Part shown: in pieces, positions 1 to 5,985 of the stretch
Layout: each line of letters begins with the position of its first letter
Numbering within the stretch: position 1 is the stretch's first letter
Assembly (NCBI GenBank): GCA_049589355.1
Contig: JBAWAP010000416.1
Coordinates: forward strand, 1 to 10,778
DNA from: JBAWAP01 sp049589355
GTDB taxonomy: Bacteria > Chloroflexota > Anaerolineae > VGOG01
Reading direction: 5' to 3'
Length of the DNA: 10,778 nucleotides
The notes under the pieces: generated by a model
The model's input: only the letters and a program-made list of their open reading frames with translations
Told to the model about the DNA's origin: nothing
Databases searched by the model: none
Translations under genes and position numbers: made by a program

Positions 1-568
1 CTTCTGGCTGATGGGTATGATGAACACTGTTAATTGGCTGGATGGGCTGGACGGGCTGGCAGCAGGAGTGGCGGCCATACTCTCAGCCGTGCTGGCTTTC
101 CACATGTACCGCGAGGGTCAGCATAGCGTGGCTCTTCTTCCCCTGGCCCTCTTGGGCGCAACCTTGGGCTTCCTGCCCTATAACTTCCACCCTGCCAGGG
201 TGTTCATGGGCAGCTCCGGTTCCTTCTTCCTGGGCTTCGCCGTGGGAGCCCTGGGCATCATCGCTGGGGCCAAGATGGCTACGGTGCTCTTGGTGATGGG
301 TATCCCCATTCTGGACGTAGCTTGGCAAATCGTCAGCAGACTGCGATTGGGGCGAAACCCGGCCATAGGGGATCGGGGACACCTCCACTTTCGCCTTTTG
401 GATTTAGGCCTCTCCCAGCGCCAAATCGTTCTCCTCTATTATCTCTTCTGCTCTTTCTTCGGCCTCCTCGCCCTGGCTATCTCCTCCCGCCTTTACAAAT
501 TCCTGGCCCTGCTGGTAGTGGGGGCAATGACCTTGCTCCTCTTGCTGTTTGTCTCCCGTAGGAAATGA
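1..568 (+). CDS. WecA/TagO/MraY-family undecaprenyl-phosphate glycosyl-1-phosphate transferase, 5'-truncated
   Basis: The reading frame is open from base 2 at the window edge, so the gene begins upstream and only about 188 C-terminal residues are visible. The ATG at 11 is internal. Family members are polytopic membrane enzymes that move a sugar-1-phosphate from a UDP-sugar onto undecaprenyl phosphate, starting cell-wall or surface-glycan synthesis. Seen in sequence: the NTVNWLDGLDGLAAG motif (bases about 23-67) with the two Asp of the NxxDGLDGLA signature, several hydrophobic helices, the block FMGSSGSFFLG (about 203-235), and a GDRGHLHFRLLDLGLSQRQ loop corresponding to the HxHH substrate loop of WecA/TagO. 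Two positions are odd. The usual MGDSGS reads MGSSGS, replacing an Asp thought to bind Mg2+, and the last His of HLHH is Phe. The helices favour WecA/TagO over MraY. The exact sugar donor cannot be told. The stop TGA at 566-568 overlaps the start of a repeat array. Confidence 0.9.
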   Translation, partial: FWLMGMMNTVNWLDGLDGLAAGVAAILSAVLAFHMYREGQHSVALLPLALLGATLGFLPYNFHPARVFMGSSGSFFLGFAVGALGIIAGAKMATVLLVMGIPILDVAWQIVSRLRLGRNPAIGDRGHLHFRLLDLGLSQRQIVLLYYLFCSFFGLLALAISSRLYKFLALLVVGAMTLLLLLFVSRRK

Positions 569-665
569 GTAACGAGGGAATGAGTAACGAGTCAACGAGT
601 AATGCGTTGACAAGGCCCTCGTTACCTCGTTAACTCGTTGCCTCACCGAGTGTAATACCTCGTAC
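567..665. repeat. Intergenic inverted array of GAGTAAC / CTCGTTAC words
   Basis: The spacer between the transferase and the sigma factor is built from short words. Forward units GAGTAAC, GAGGGAAT, GAGTAAC, GAGTCAAC and GAGTAATG run through 567-604. The complementary words CTCGTTAC, CTCGTTAA and CTCGTTGC lie in perfect tandem at 618-641, with a further CTCGTAC at 659-665. The arm 574-599 pairs with 618-644 (about 22 of 27 positions, one gap) around an 18-base loop, so the transcript could form a long imperfect hairpin. There is no following T-run, so it is not a standard intrinsic terminator. A TTGACA at 607-612 lies in the loop but has no good -10 partner. The remainder, 666-717, holds nothing further beyond the sigma-factor ribosome binding site (GGAG at 707-710). 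Confidence 0.85.
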
Positions 666-717
666 GTCACAGCGTATTTATTAGTAGAGGCACCTGGGAA
701 CCTCATGGAGAGACGTT

Positions 718-1278
718 ATGGACGGCACCGTCGCAGTGTTACCCAACGAACGGGCGCTGGTGGCCCGGGCTACGGCCGAGCCGGCTGCCTTCGCTGCCAT
801 CTATGACCACTACTTCCCCCGCGTCTATAACTACGTTCGCTATCGCGTCCGAGATGCCGAGACAGCAGATGACGTCACCGCTCAGGTCTTCGAGCGGGCT
901 CTGGTGAGTATCGGCAGCTATCGCCCAGAGCGGGGACCCTTTGCCCCCTGGCTCTTTGCCATCGCCCGCAACGCTGTCAACGACCATCTTCGCGCTAAGA
1001 GGCGTCGCCGCTGGCTCTCCCTCGAGGTACTGGGTGGCCGACCGGGCAATGAGCCTCAGCCAGAGGAGGTCGCTATTCACAACGAAACTCGTGTCGAGTT
1101 GCTGGCAGCCGTGGCCCGCCTGAGCGACCGGGAGCGGGACCTCATCGCCCTCAAGTTCGCCGCCGGACTGACCAACCGGCGCATCGCCGAGCTCACCAGC
1201 CTTAGCGAGAACAACGTGGGCGTCATCCTATACCGGGCCATGCAACGGCTGCGAGTTGAGGTGAATATCAAGGAGTAG
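718..1278 (+). CDS. ECF-family RNA polymerase sigma factor (sigma-70 regions 2 and 4)
   Basis: This 186-residue protein has the size and layout of an extracytoplasmic-function sigma factor, which directs RNA polymerase to a small regulon when released by its anti-sigma partner. Region 2 spans about residues 24-98, starting at AIYDHYFPRVYNYV. It includes the ETADDVTAQVFERAL helix and the APWLFAIARNAVNDHLRAK stretch that melts and reads the -10 element, followed by a basic RRRR tract. After an acidic, poorly conserved linker (about 100-125), region 4 spans about 128-182. LSDRERDLIALKFAAGLTNR and LSENNVGVILYRAMQRLR form the helix-turn-helix that reads the -35 element. The ATG at 718 is preceded by GGAG at 707-710 with 7 bases of spacing. 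The gene ends four bases before the next one, which encodes the probable anti-sigma factor. No C-terminal extension is present, so it is not one of the enlarged ECF types. The exact ECF group is not assigned. Confidence 0.93.
   Translation: MDGTVAVLPNERALVARATAEPAAFAAIYDHYFPRVYNYVRYRVRDAETADDVTAQVFERALVSIGSYRPERGPFAPWLFAIARNAVNDHLRAKRRRRWLSLEVLGGRPGNEPQPEEVAIHNETRVELLAAVARLSDRERDLIALKFAAGLTNRRIAELTSLSENNVGVILYRAMQRLRVEVNIKE
1270..1275 (+). promoter_or_regulatory. Shine-Dalgarno AAGGAG inside the end of the sigma-factor gene; fixes a GTG start
   Basis: AAGGAG lies within the last Lys-Glu codons of the sigma factor, 7 bases upstream of GTG at 1283. No ATG in that frame is close enough, so GTG is the start of the anti-sigma gene. 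The stop TAG (1276-1278) falls between the site and the start, an arrangement expected to couple translation of the two genes. Confidence 0.8.
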
Positions 1279-1282
1279 GACT

Positions 1283-2854
1283 GTGAATGAGCGAGATTGG
1301 GCTGACCGCTTTAGCCGTGATGTGGATAGCCTGTTGAATGAGGCCGGGCGAACGGACTCCGAGCCGACACCGACCGAGTATCGTCACGCCCTTGACCTGG
1401 CCCGCACGCTGGTCACGACCGACTTCAGCGCCGAGAGCCAAGTGCGGCAAGAACTCCGACGCCGACTGCTGAACCGGATTAGCACACGGGGAAAGAGGCA
1501 ACAGCCAAACGCATATCCTGTACGGCGCTTTTTCCAAGGCCGACACTCTATCGTGATCTTAGCAGCCGTTCTGACGGTATTTCTCTTAAGCGCTCTGATT
1601 TTGGCGGTCTATCCCCCTACTCGTGCGTTGGCTCAGGAGACCTGGCAGACAGTGCTGCGCACGGTACAACTCGCCCGTGCGCTGCCGCGCCTCACCGGAG
1701 AGGTGTTAGCCGGTCTGACGACCTCCATCGAATCCCCGGCCGAGGCTGTCCCCTTGGTAGATTTTCCGGTACGTGCGCCCTCTTATCTGCCGCAAGACTA
1801 CGAGTTCAAATATGGCCTGGTCAGCCACGTTCCAGTGCAGAGTGTCTCTTTCGACTACGGCATCCCCTACGGCCGGATCGTCACCCTGCCCAGCGGCCGG
1901 GCCATCAGCGGTGAGACCTACCGGGGGCTGCGCATCTCTCAGATGAAGGGAGACTTTCCCGGCCCGTGGCCCATCGGTGGGGCCACCGTCGAAAAGGCGA
2001 CCATCAGCGGGCAGCCAGCACTGTGGCTGACAGGCCTGCCGGTGGTTCAAGCTCAGGCCAGTATAACGGTCAGAGCCACGGTGAAGGACAACGAGGAAAT
2101 CAAGCAGGAGGCTCTATCTCGCCAGGAGACCCCACCAGAAGTGCTGGACCGCACCCCGGCGACCGCCCTGATGTGGGAAGAAGGTGCTTCGCTGCTGAGC
2201 GTTCTCGATCTAGATGGCCGTTTTCCTCTCGAAGAGATGATTCGTATCGCCGAAGGGTTAGTGCCAATCTCGACGCTCCCGCCTGAAAAGCTGCCTGCTC
2301 CAACGTCTCAACCGGAAACGGTCTGGCAGGAGATCGCCAACCTGGAGGAGATGGTCGCTGGGGCGAGCTTCAGCCCCTACGTCTTTGACCCCTTGCCACA
2401 GGGGTGGGGGCTGGAAAGGATCACGGCCTTCGGCCCCTCCGACAGGCCCCTTGAGCGGCGTTACCTTTTGATTTATCGTCATTCCAGGGACGCCTACATC
2501 CAGTTGATCGAGGGGTTGAGCGTGCCGTTCCTGACCTGGCCTAACTACATCGAGCGCAGTGATGGTGCGCTGTGCCACGTGGTGGACAGCGGCCTCGAAG
2601 TGTGGAGTTCCGACACGCATCAATGGGCCCGGGAAAGCAGCATCAAAGAAAGTGCCCGGCTCAATGAACTTCCAGTCCCAGACGAGGTTCAGGCTATGTT
2701 CCTGCGGACGCCCGACGGCTTTAGCATCGAACTGGTCGCCGTTGACGTTTCGTGGGACGAGACCCTGGCCCTCATCGAGCATCTTACCCTGGCCCCCGGC
2801 GCCGACCCCGCTCTCAACAGCCACCTGATGAGGGGCTGTTATCCCTGCCCATAG
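1283..2854 (+). CDS. Probable membrane-anchored anti-sigma factor with a duplicated extracytoplasmic domain
   Basis: The 523-residue product starts at GTG with a strong site (AAGGAG). Residues 1-86 are charged, helical and predicted cytoplasmic (ERDWADRFSRDVDSLLNEAG, then QVRQELRRRLLNR), the likely sigma-binding part. No HxxxCxxC zinc-binding anti-sigma motif is seen. One membrane helix covers about 89-110, followed by a long extracytoplasmic part. The first ectodomain (about 157-330) begins FPVRAPSYLPQDYEFKYG and ends with MWEEGASLLSVLDLDGRFPL then EEMIRIAEGL, which resembles the DUF4367 type of fold. A second, more diverged copy (about 360-503) begins ASFSPYVFDPLPQGWGLERI and ends WDETLALIEHLTL. 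The tail ends CYPCP, an unusual pair of cysteines. Anti-sigma function is inferred from topology and from sitting four bases after the sigma gene. Direct binding cannot be read from the sequence. The next gene follows after 30 bases, so co-transcription is likely. Confidence 0.75.
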   Translation: MNERDWADRFSRDVDSLLNEAGRTDSEPTPTEYRHALDLARTLVTTDFSAESQVRQELRRRLLNRISTRGKRQQPNAYPVRRFFQGRHSIVILAAVLTVFLLSALILAVYPPTRALAQETWQTVLRTVQLARALPRLTGEVLAGLTTSIESPAEAVPLVDFPVRAPSYLPQDYEFKYGLVSHVPVQSVSFDYGIPYGRIVTLPSGRAISGETYRGLRISQMKGDFPGPWPIGGATVEKATISGQPALWLTGLPVVQAQASITVRATVKDNEEIKQEALSRQETPPEVLDRTPATALMWEEGASLLSVLDLDGRFPLEEMIRIAEGLVPISTLPPEKLPAPTSQPETVWQEIANLEEMVAGASFSPYVFDPLPQGWGLERITAFGPSDRPLERRYLLIYRHSRDAYIQLIEGLSVPFLTWPNYIERSDGALCHVVDSGLEVWSSDTHQWARESSIKESARLNELPVPDEVQAMFLRTPDGFSIELVAVDVSWDETLALIEHLTLAPGADPALNSHLMRGCYPCP

Positions 2855-2884
2855 CCAATCTTCCAACCTCTAGGAGGCGTTGCC

Positions 2885-4219
2885 ATGAAGTGCGTCCAAC
2901 AGGTGGCCGTTCTGCTGGCCCTGCTGGCCGCCTGCTCCTCGGTGTCAGGGCCAGCATCAGAACCGGTCACCGTCACTTGCGTCGTCGTGACCCTCCCCTG
3001 GCTTTCGAGCCAGCCTGCAGACTATGAGCGGCTGGCCAAGACCTTCCACGAGGCCAACCCTCCTATCAACGTCCTGGTCAAATTCGTCAGCATCGAAGAG
3101 TTGCCCCAGGGCCTGGCCAACGCCGATTTCCTCACCGACCCCGAATGGGGCGTTGACGTGGTCATGACCGACGCCGACTCTCTCCCCGGCCTGGCGCAAC
3201 AGGGTCTCCTCCGTGACCTGCAACCCTCCCTCGAAGCAGCCCAGGCTCTCCAGGGCAAGGATTTCTACCCTCCGGTCCTGGACGCTTTGCGCTGGCAGGG
3301 GCGCGTCTACGGCCTGCCTGTAGAGGTGGACCCCTGGGTGATGTTCTACAACCAAGGCCTGTTCGACGCAGTCGGCGTTCCGTATCCATCTGGCGTTTGG
3401 CATTGGAATGATTTCCTGGAGACAGCACGGGTATTGGCCGGCAACATGGGGCCGGAGCGCTTTGCCTTCGGCTCCTGGGGAGCACAAGTGACACCTTTCA
3501 TCTACCAGAACGGTGGGAAGGTGGTGGATGACCCTGTCAGGCCAACCCTGCCGACGCTGGACGACCCGGCGACGGTCGAGGCCGTTCGCTGGTACGCAGA
3601 CCTGGCCCTGGTCGAGAAGGTGATGCCCACTCCAGCAGACTTGGCAGGGTACGCGACCGAACGCGGTCGGAGACAGACAATCTTCGTGGCCGGCGATGAG
3701 GCGGACAAAGTGGCGAGTCAGGCTCGGGCCGACCTGGAGCAGGCGGTGGCCGATGGGAATGTGGCCATGTGGATGGGACGGCTATCCGAGCGGGGTGGCC
3801 GCTGGCAACGTTGGGACTTTCGTTGGGGCGTCGTACCTTTGCCAGTCGGTCGCAGGACAGCGACCCTGGCCAGCGTCGAGGGCTGCTTCATCACTGTCCA
3901 CTCGGAGCATTTCGATCAAGCGCTCCAGTGGGTGGACTATTTGACCCGGCAGCCTGTGCTGCATGGCGGCCTACCGGCTCGCCGTTCCGCTGCCATGGCC
4001 GACGCTGCCCGGGCACAACTTGGACAGGAAGTGGAAGGTGCGCTGGACGAACTCTTGACGATTCTGGAGAAAGGCATTGTCCTCCCCGAATCGCTGGATG
4101 GGCTGACTGCTCAATGGCTACAAGGCCCTCTCTTTACCATCCTGAAGGGGGAACAGACCGTCGAGGAGGCCTTGGAGACGGCTCAGCAGCGGGCAGAGGA
4201 GATTTTGGGGCAGGAATGA
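2885..4219 (+). CDS. Extracellular solute-binding lipoprotein, family 1 (sugar ABC-importer type), copy 1
   Basis: This 444-residue protein has a short signal peptide with lipobox LAAC (Cys17), so the mature protein should be anchored to the outer face of the membrane. It has the usual length and order of family 1 binding proteins: an early LAKTFHEANPPINVLVKF block, DFYPPVLDALRW, then GRVYGLPVEVDPWVMFYNQG with LFDAVGVPYP, WNDFLETA, and near the end ALQWVDYLTRQP followed by a GGLPARRS segment. Known members bind oligosaccharides, glycerol-phosphates or similar solutes for MalFG-type permeases. The ligand cannot be predicted here. AGGAGG at 2872-2877 lies 7 bases before ATG, and the gene follows the anti-sigma gene by 30 bases. 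No permease gene adjoins it, which is unusual for an importer. It is a clear paralogue of the next gene: in the block from DFYP to DFLETA, about 32 of 56 aligned residues match. A sensory or helper role is possible but unproven. Confidence 0.9.
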   Translation: MKCVQQVAVLLALLAACSSVSGPASEPVTVTCVVVTLPWLSSQPADYERLAKTFHEANPPINVLVKFVSIEELPQGLANADFLTDPEWGVDVVMTDADSLPGLAQQGLLRDLQPSLEAAQALQGKDFYPPVLDALRWQGRVYGLPVEVDPWVMFYNQGLFDAVGVPYPSGVWHWNDFLETARVLAGNMGPERFAFGSWGAQVTPFIYQNGGKVVDDPVRPTLPTLDDPATVEAVRWYADLALVEKVMPTPADLAGYATERGRRQTIFVAGDEADKVASQARADLEQAVADGNVAMWMGRLSERGGRWQRWDFRWGVVPLPVGRRTATLASVEGCFITVHSEHFDQALQWVDYLTRQPVLHGGLPARRSAAMADAARAQLGQEVEGALDELLTILEKGIVLPESLDGLTAQWLQGPLFTILKGEQTVEEALETAQQRAEEILGQE

Positions 4220-4223
4220 GGAG

Positions 4224-4328
4224 CTCAGAAACCAGGTTTTTAGCAGAAAAGTATGAGTTGTCACACTGCATGGAGCCGCAAAAGCAACAGTTTGCCCACT
4301 CAAGCAGGGAAAAACCTGGTTTCTTGAG
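4224..4328. repeat. Long inverted repeat with AAACC-GGTTT palindromic arms (REPIN/MITE-like)
   Basis: The arm AGAAACCAGGTTTTT (4227-4241) is matched exactly by its reverse complement at 4310-4324, and the match continues outward as CTC/GAG with one extra base on the right. The arms enclose 68 bases with no coding potential. Each arm is itself nearly palindromic (AAACC-A-GGTTT), the layout of paired REP-type sequences. An alternative, local hairpin also exists: ACTCAAG (4298-4304) with CTTGAGT (4323-4329), and CAGG (4305-4308) with CCTG (4315-4318), which would compete with the long pairing. It ends just before the strong ribosome binding site AGGAGGTGA (4334-4342) of the next gene. No terminator T-run follows either structure. 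Confidence 0.85.
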
Positions 4329-4346
4329 TTTGCAGGAGGTGACAAA

Positions 4347-5708
4347 ATGGTTCATAAGGCTCTATCCATTATTCTGTTGAGCACGTTGGTGGCCGGGACA
4401 CTGGCCGGATGCAAGGCGAAAGAGGCCAGCGAGGGCACACCCGTCCCCCCGGCTGATCAGACGGTTATCACCTTCGCCTACCCAGAGTACCTAACCTTTT
4501 TCACCAAAGCTAACTACCAGTTGCTGGCCGAGGCTTTCAACGCCGAGAACCCTGACCTGCGGGTCGAGCTGCGCGAGATCTCCACCCAGGAGTTAATGCA
4601 GTCGGGCACTGACTACCTGGACCTGGTCTTTGACGAAGAGCTGGGTATGGACGTCTTCTTGAGTCGGGGCTTTCAGAGCCTGCTAATGGATGAGCGCGTG
4701 CTGGACCTGGACCCGCTTATTGTCGCTGACCCGGCTTTCGACCTCAATGACTTTTACCCCCTCGCCCTCAACGCATTGCGCCAGGATGGCCGGCTGAAGG
4801 GGCTCCCGTCTGAGGTGGATCTGTTGGTGATCTACTACAACAAAGACCTCTTCAACCAGGCCGATGTGCCCTACCCGGCCATCGGCTGGACGCGAGACGA
4901 CTTTTTGGAGACAGCCGTCGCCCTGCGAAAAGGGTTGCCGGAGCGAGAGATCGCCTTCTGCGGTCAGGTAGACGAGGCAATGCCCTTTATCTATGCTCAC
5001 GGGGGAGCAGTGAAGCAAGGACGCGGCTACACTCTAACCGACCCCCGCACTGTCGAGGCAGCCCGCTGGTTCGCTGAACTGGCCCTGGTTCACGACGTGA
5101 TGCCCCTCCCCCAGCAGGTGGAACTTTACGAGCCTGAGCCGCGCGAGGGTGTGGTATCGTCTATTACGACTGTGGGGGAGGGCGAGGTGACCGAGGCAGA
5201 GCAGCGCTGGGGGATGATCGGGGCCAAGATTGGGATGGTGGCCGACTTTGGCGATGCCGCCCTCTGGACAGGCCAACTGAGCGATCGTGGCGGTCCACAA
5301 CTGCCTTGGGATTTTGGCTGGGGAATCGTCCTGTGGCCCCGCGACCAGGTGGATGTCGTCTTCAGCTACACCTTTGCCTACTTCGTCTCTGCCAACACGC
5401 CCCATCGTGAGGCGGCGCTGCGCTGGGTTGACTTCCTGACCCGGCAGCCGCCGCAACTGAAGGGAATCCCGACCCGTCGCTCCATTGCTAAGTCAGAGCA
5501 AGTTCGCCAGGCCTTCGTGGATCAGATTGGGAATGAGGCTTACGATGCCTGCCTGGTAGCGATTGAGCGGGCGACGCCAGTGGACTATCTTCTCTACTTT
5601 GGCGCCGAACGATACCTGGGCCAGGCGATGCTGGACATCTTGGAATGGGGAGAGGATGTGGAGACAGCCCTCTCCAAAGCTCAGACCATGCTTGAGGCAA
5701 GCCCCTAA
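4347..5708 (+). CDS. Extracellular solute-binding lipoprotein, family 1 (sugar ABC-importer type), copy 2
   Basis: This 453-residue paralogue of the preceding binding protein has its own signal peptide ending in lipobox LAGC (Cys22), followed by a short polar linker. The mature domain shows the same landmarks: LAEAFNAENPDLRVEL, DFYPLALNALRQDGRLKGLP, SEVDLLVIYYNKDLFNQADV, WTRDDFLETA, then PRTVEAARWFAELALV, GQLSDRGG, WDFGWG, ALRWVDFLTRQP and GIPTRRSIA. The middle segment (about residues 255-300, rich in Glu and Gly) differs most from copy 1, which hints at different ligands. The start is well supported: AGGAGGTGA at 4334-4342 is an almost ideal anti-Shine-Dalgarno match, with 7 bases from AGGAGG to ATG. 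The stronger site and the separating inverted repeat suggest that it may be made at a different level from copy 1. No permease or ATPase of the importer type is adjacent. Ligand unknown. Confidence 0.9.
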   Translation: MVHKALSIILLSTLVAGTLAGCKAKEASEGTPVPPADQTVITFAYPEYLTFFTKANYQLLAEAFNAENPDLRVELREISTQELMQSGTDYLDLVFDEELGMDVFLSRGFQSLLMDERVLDLDPLIVADPAFDLNDFYPLALNALRQDGRLKGLPSEVDLLVIYYNKDLFNQADVPYPAIGWTRDDFLETAVALRKGLPEREIAFCGQVDEAMPFIYAHGGAVKQGRGYTLTDPRTVEAARWFAELALVHDVMPLPQQVELYEPEPREGVVSSITTVGEGEVTEAEQRWGMIGAKIGMVADFGDAALWTGQLSDRGGPQLPWDFGWGIVLWPRDQVDVVFSYTFAYFVSANTPHREAALRWVDFLTRQPPQLKGIPTRRSIAKSEQVRQAFVDQIGNEAYDACLVAIERATPVDYLLYFGAERYLGQAMLDILEWGEDVETALSKAQTMLEASP

Positions 5709-5837
5709 CTTCGCCCCTTACAGCCAAAGCATGGTGCAGTTTGCTCTCTCCATCACCAGGAGGTAGAAGAACTTCAGCCCCTGCTCTACCAGAACATCCG
5801 TCGAGATGGTATCAACCTGCTGGAACTTCTCCTGTAA
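5709..5837 (+). pseudogene. Possible 3' remnant of an unrelated gene (weak)
   Basis: The frame between the binding-protein stop (5706-5708) and TAA at 5835-5837 is open and ends with a protein-like stretch, EVEELQPLLYQNIRRDGINL, followed by LELLL. It has no start codon in frame and no recognisable upstream part. The ending is reminiscent of the C-terminus of small MNT-type nucleotidyltransferases, but that is an impression from a short stretch, and chance is not excluded. An overlapping ATG at 5806 is open in the next gene's frame but has no good ribosome binding site. Bases 5838-5879 hold nothing else that can be supported. Confidence 0.3.
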
Positions 5838-5879
5838 CCGGCTGAGGGACAATAGCTGCCTCCCATTGCCTCCCCTTTT

Positions 5880-5908
5880 TGGACAAACTCTCCATTCTGT
5901 GCTAGAAT
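5880..5908 (+). promoter_or_regulatory. Sigma-70-like promoter for the adaptor/permease/ATPase unit
   Basis: TGGACA (5880-5885) matches five of six bases of the -35 consensus, and TAGAAT (5903-5908) matches five of six of the -10. They are exactly 17 bases apart, and TGC directly before the -10 gives an extended -10. Transcription would start near 5915, leaving a leader of about 70 bases that contains the CACGCAT array. It implies that the exporter-like genes are transcribed separately from the binding proteins. Confidence 0.7.
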
Positions 5909-5922
5909 ACTGTCAAACAGGA

Positions 5923-5979
5923 GTGCTGCGTGGTGCATGTTCCGTCATCGCCACGCAACACGCATCACGCATCACGAGG
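5923..5979. repeat. CACGCAT 7-mer array with an inverted upstream copy, in the leader of the adaptor gene
   Basis: Four tandem 7-mers occupy 5952-5979: CACGCAA, CACGCAT, CACGCAT, CACGAGG. The last unit supplies the ribosome binding site. Upstream, GTGCTGCGTGGTG (5923-5935) is complementary to 5956-5968 at 11 of 13 positions across a 20-base loop, so the leader RNA could fold back on the array. Confidence 0.75.
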
Positions 5980-5980
5980 T
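5976..5980 (+). promoter_or_regulatory. Shine-Dalgarno GAGGT that selects the ATG at 5986
   Basis: The frame is open from an ATG at 5806, but that ATG lies upstream of the promoter. GAGGT at 5976-5980 sits 5 bases before the ATG at 5986, directly ahead of a lipoprotein signal peptide. This makes 5986 the start and shortens the protein by 60 residues relative to the longest frame. Confidence 0.8.
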
Positions 5981-5985
5981 CGCAA

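Noticed and set aside
607..635. TTGACA (607-612) with TTAACT (630-635) as a promoter for the sigma-factor gene
   Set aside because: The -35 is perfect and the spacing is 17, but the -10 matches only three of six bases, and both elements fall inside the word array, so the match may be incidental.
696..718. GGGAAC (696-701) as an ECF-type -35 for autoregulation of the sigma gene
   Set aside because: ECF promoters need about 16-17 bases to a CGTC/GTT-type -10. Here the only candidate is about 12 bases away and overlaps the ribosome binding site and start codon.
2258..2866. A 202-residue frame on the minus strand within the anti-sigma gene
   Set aside because: It is antisense to a gene with clear domains, has no recognisable motif, and is expected by chance at this GC content. 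The same applies to the minus-strand frames at 2957-3487, 5034-5456, 6804-7277 and 9280-9744.
5844..5880. An intrinsic terminator after the second binding protein, ending in TTTTT at 5876-5880
   Set aside because: A T-run is present, but only a stem of about four base pairs (GAGG/CCTC) can be drawn and it is not adjacent to the T-run.
5806..5985. A 60-residue N-terminal extension of the adaptor, from the ATG at 5806
   Set aside because: It lies upstream of a good promoter, has no ribosome binding site, is low in protein-like character, and would bury the lipobox signal peptide that starts at 5986.
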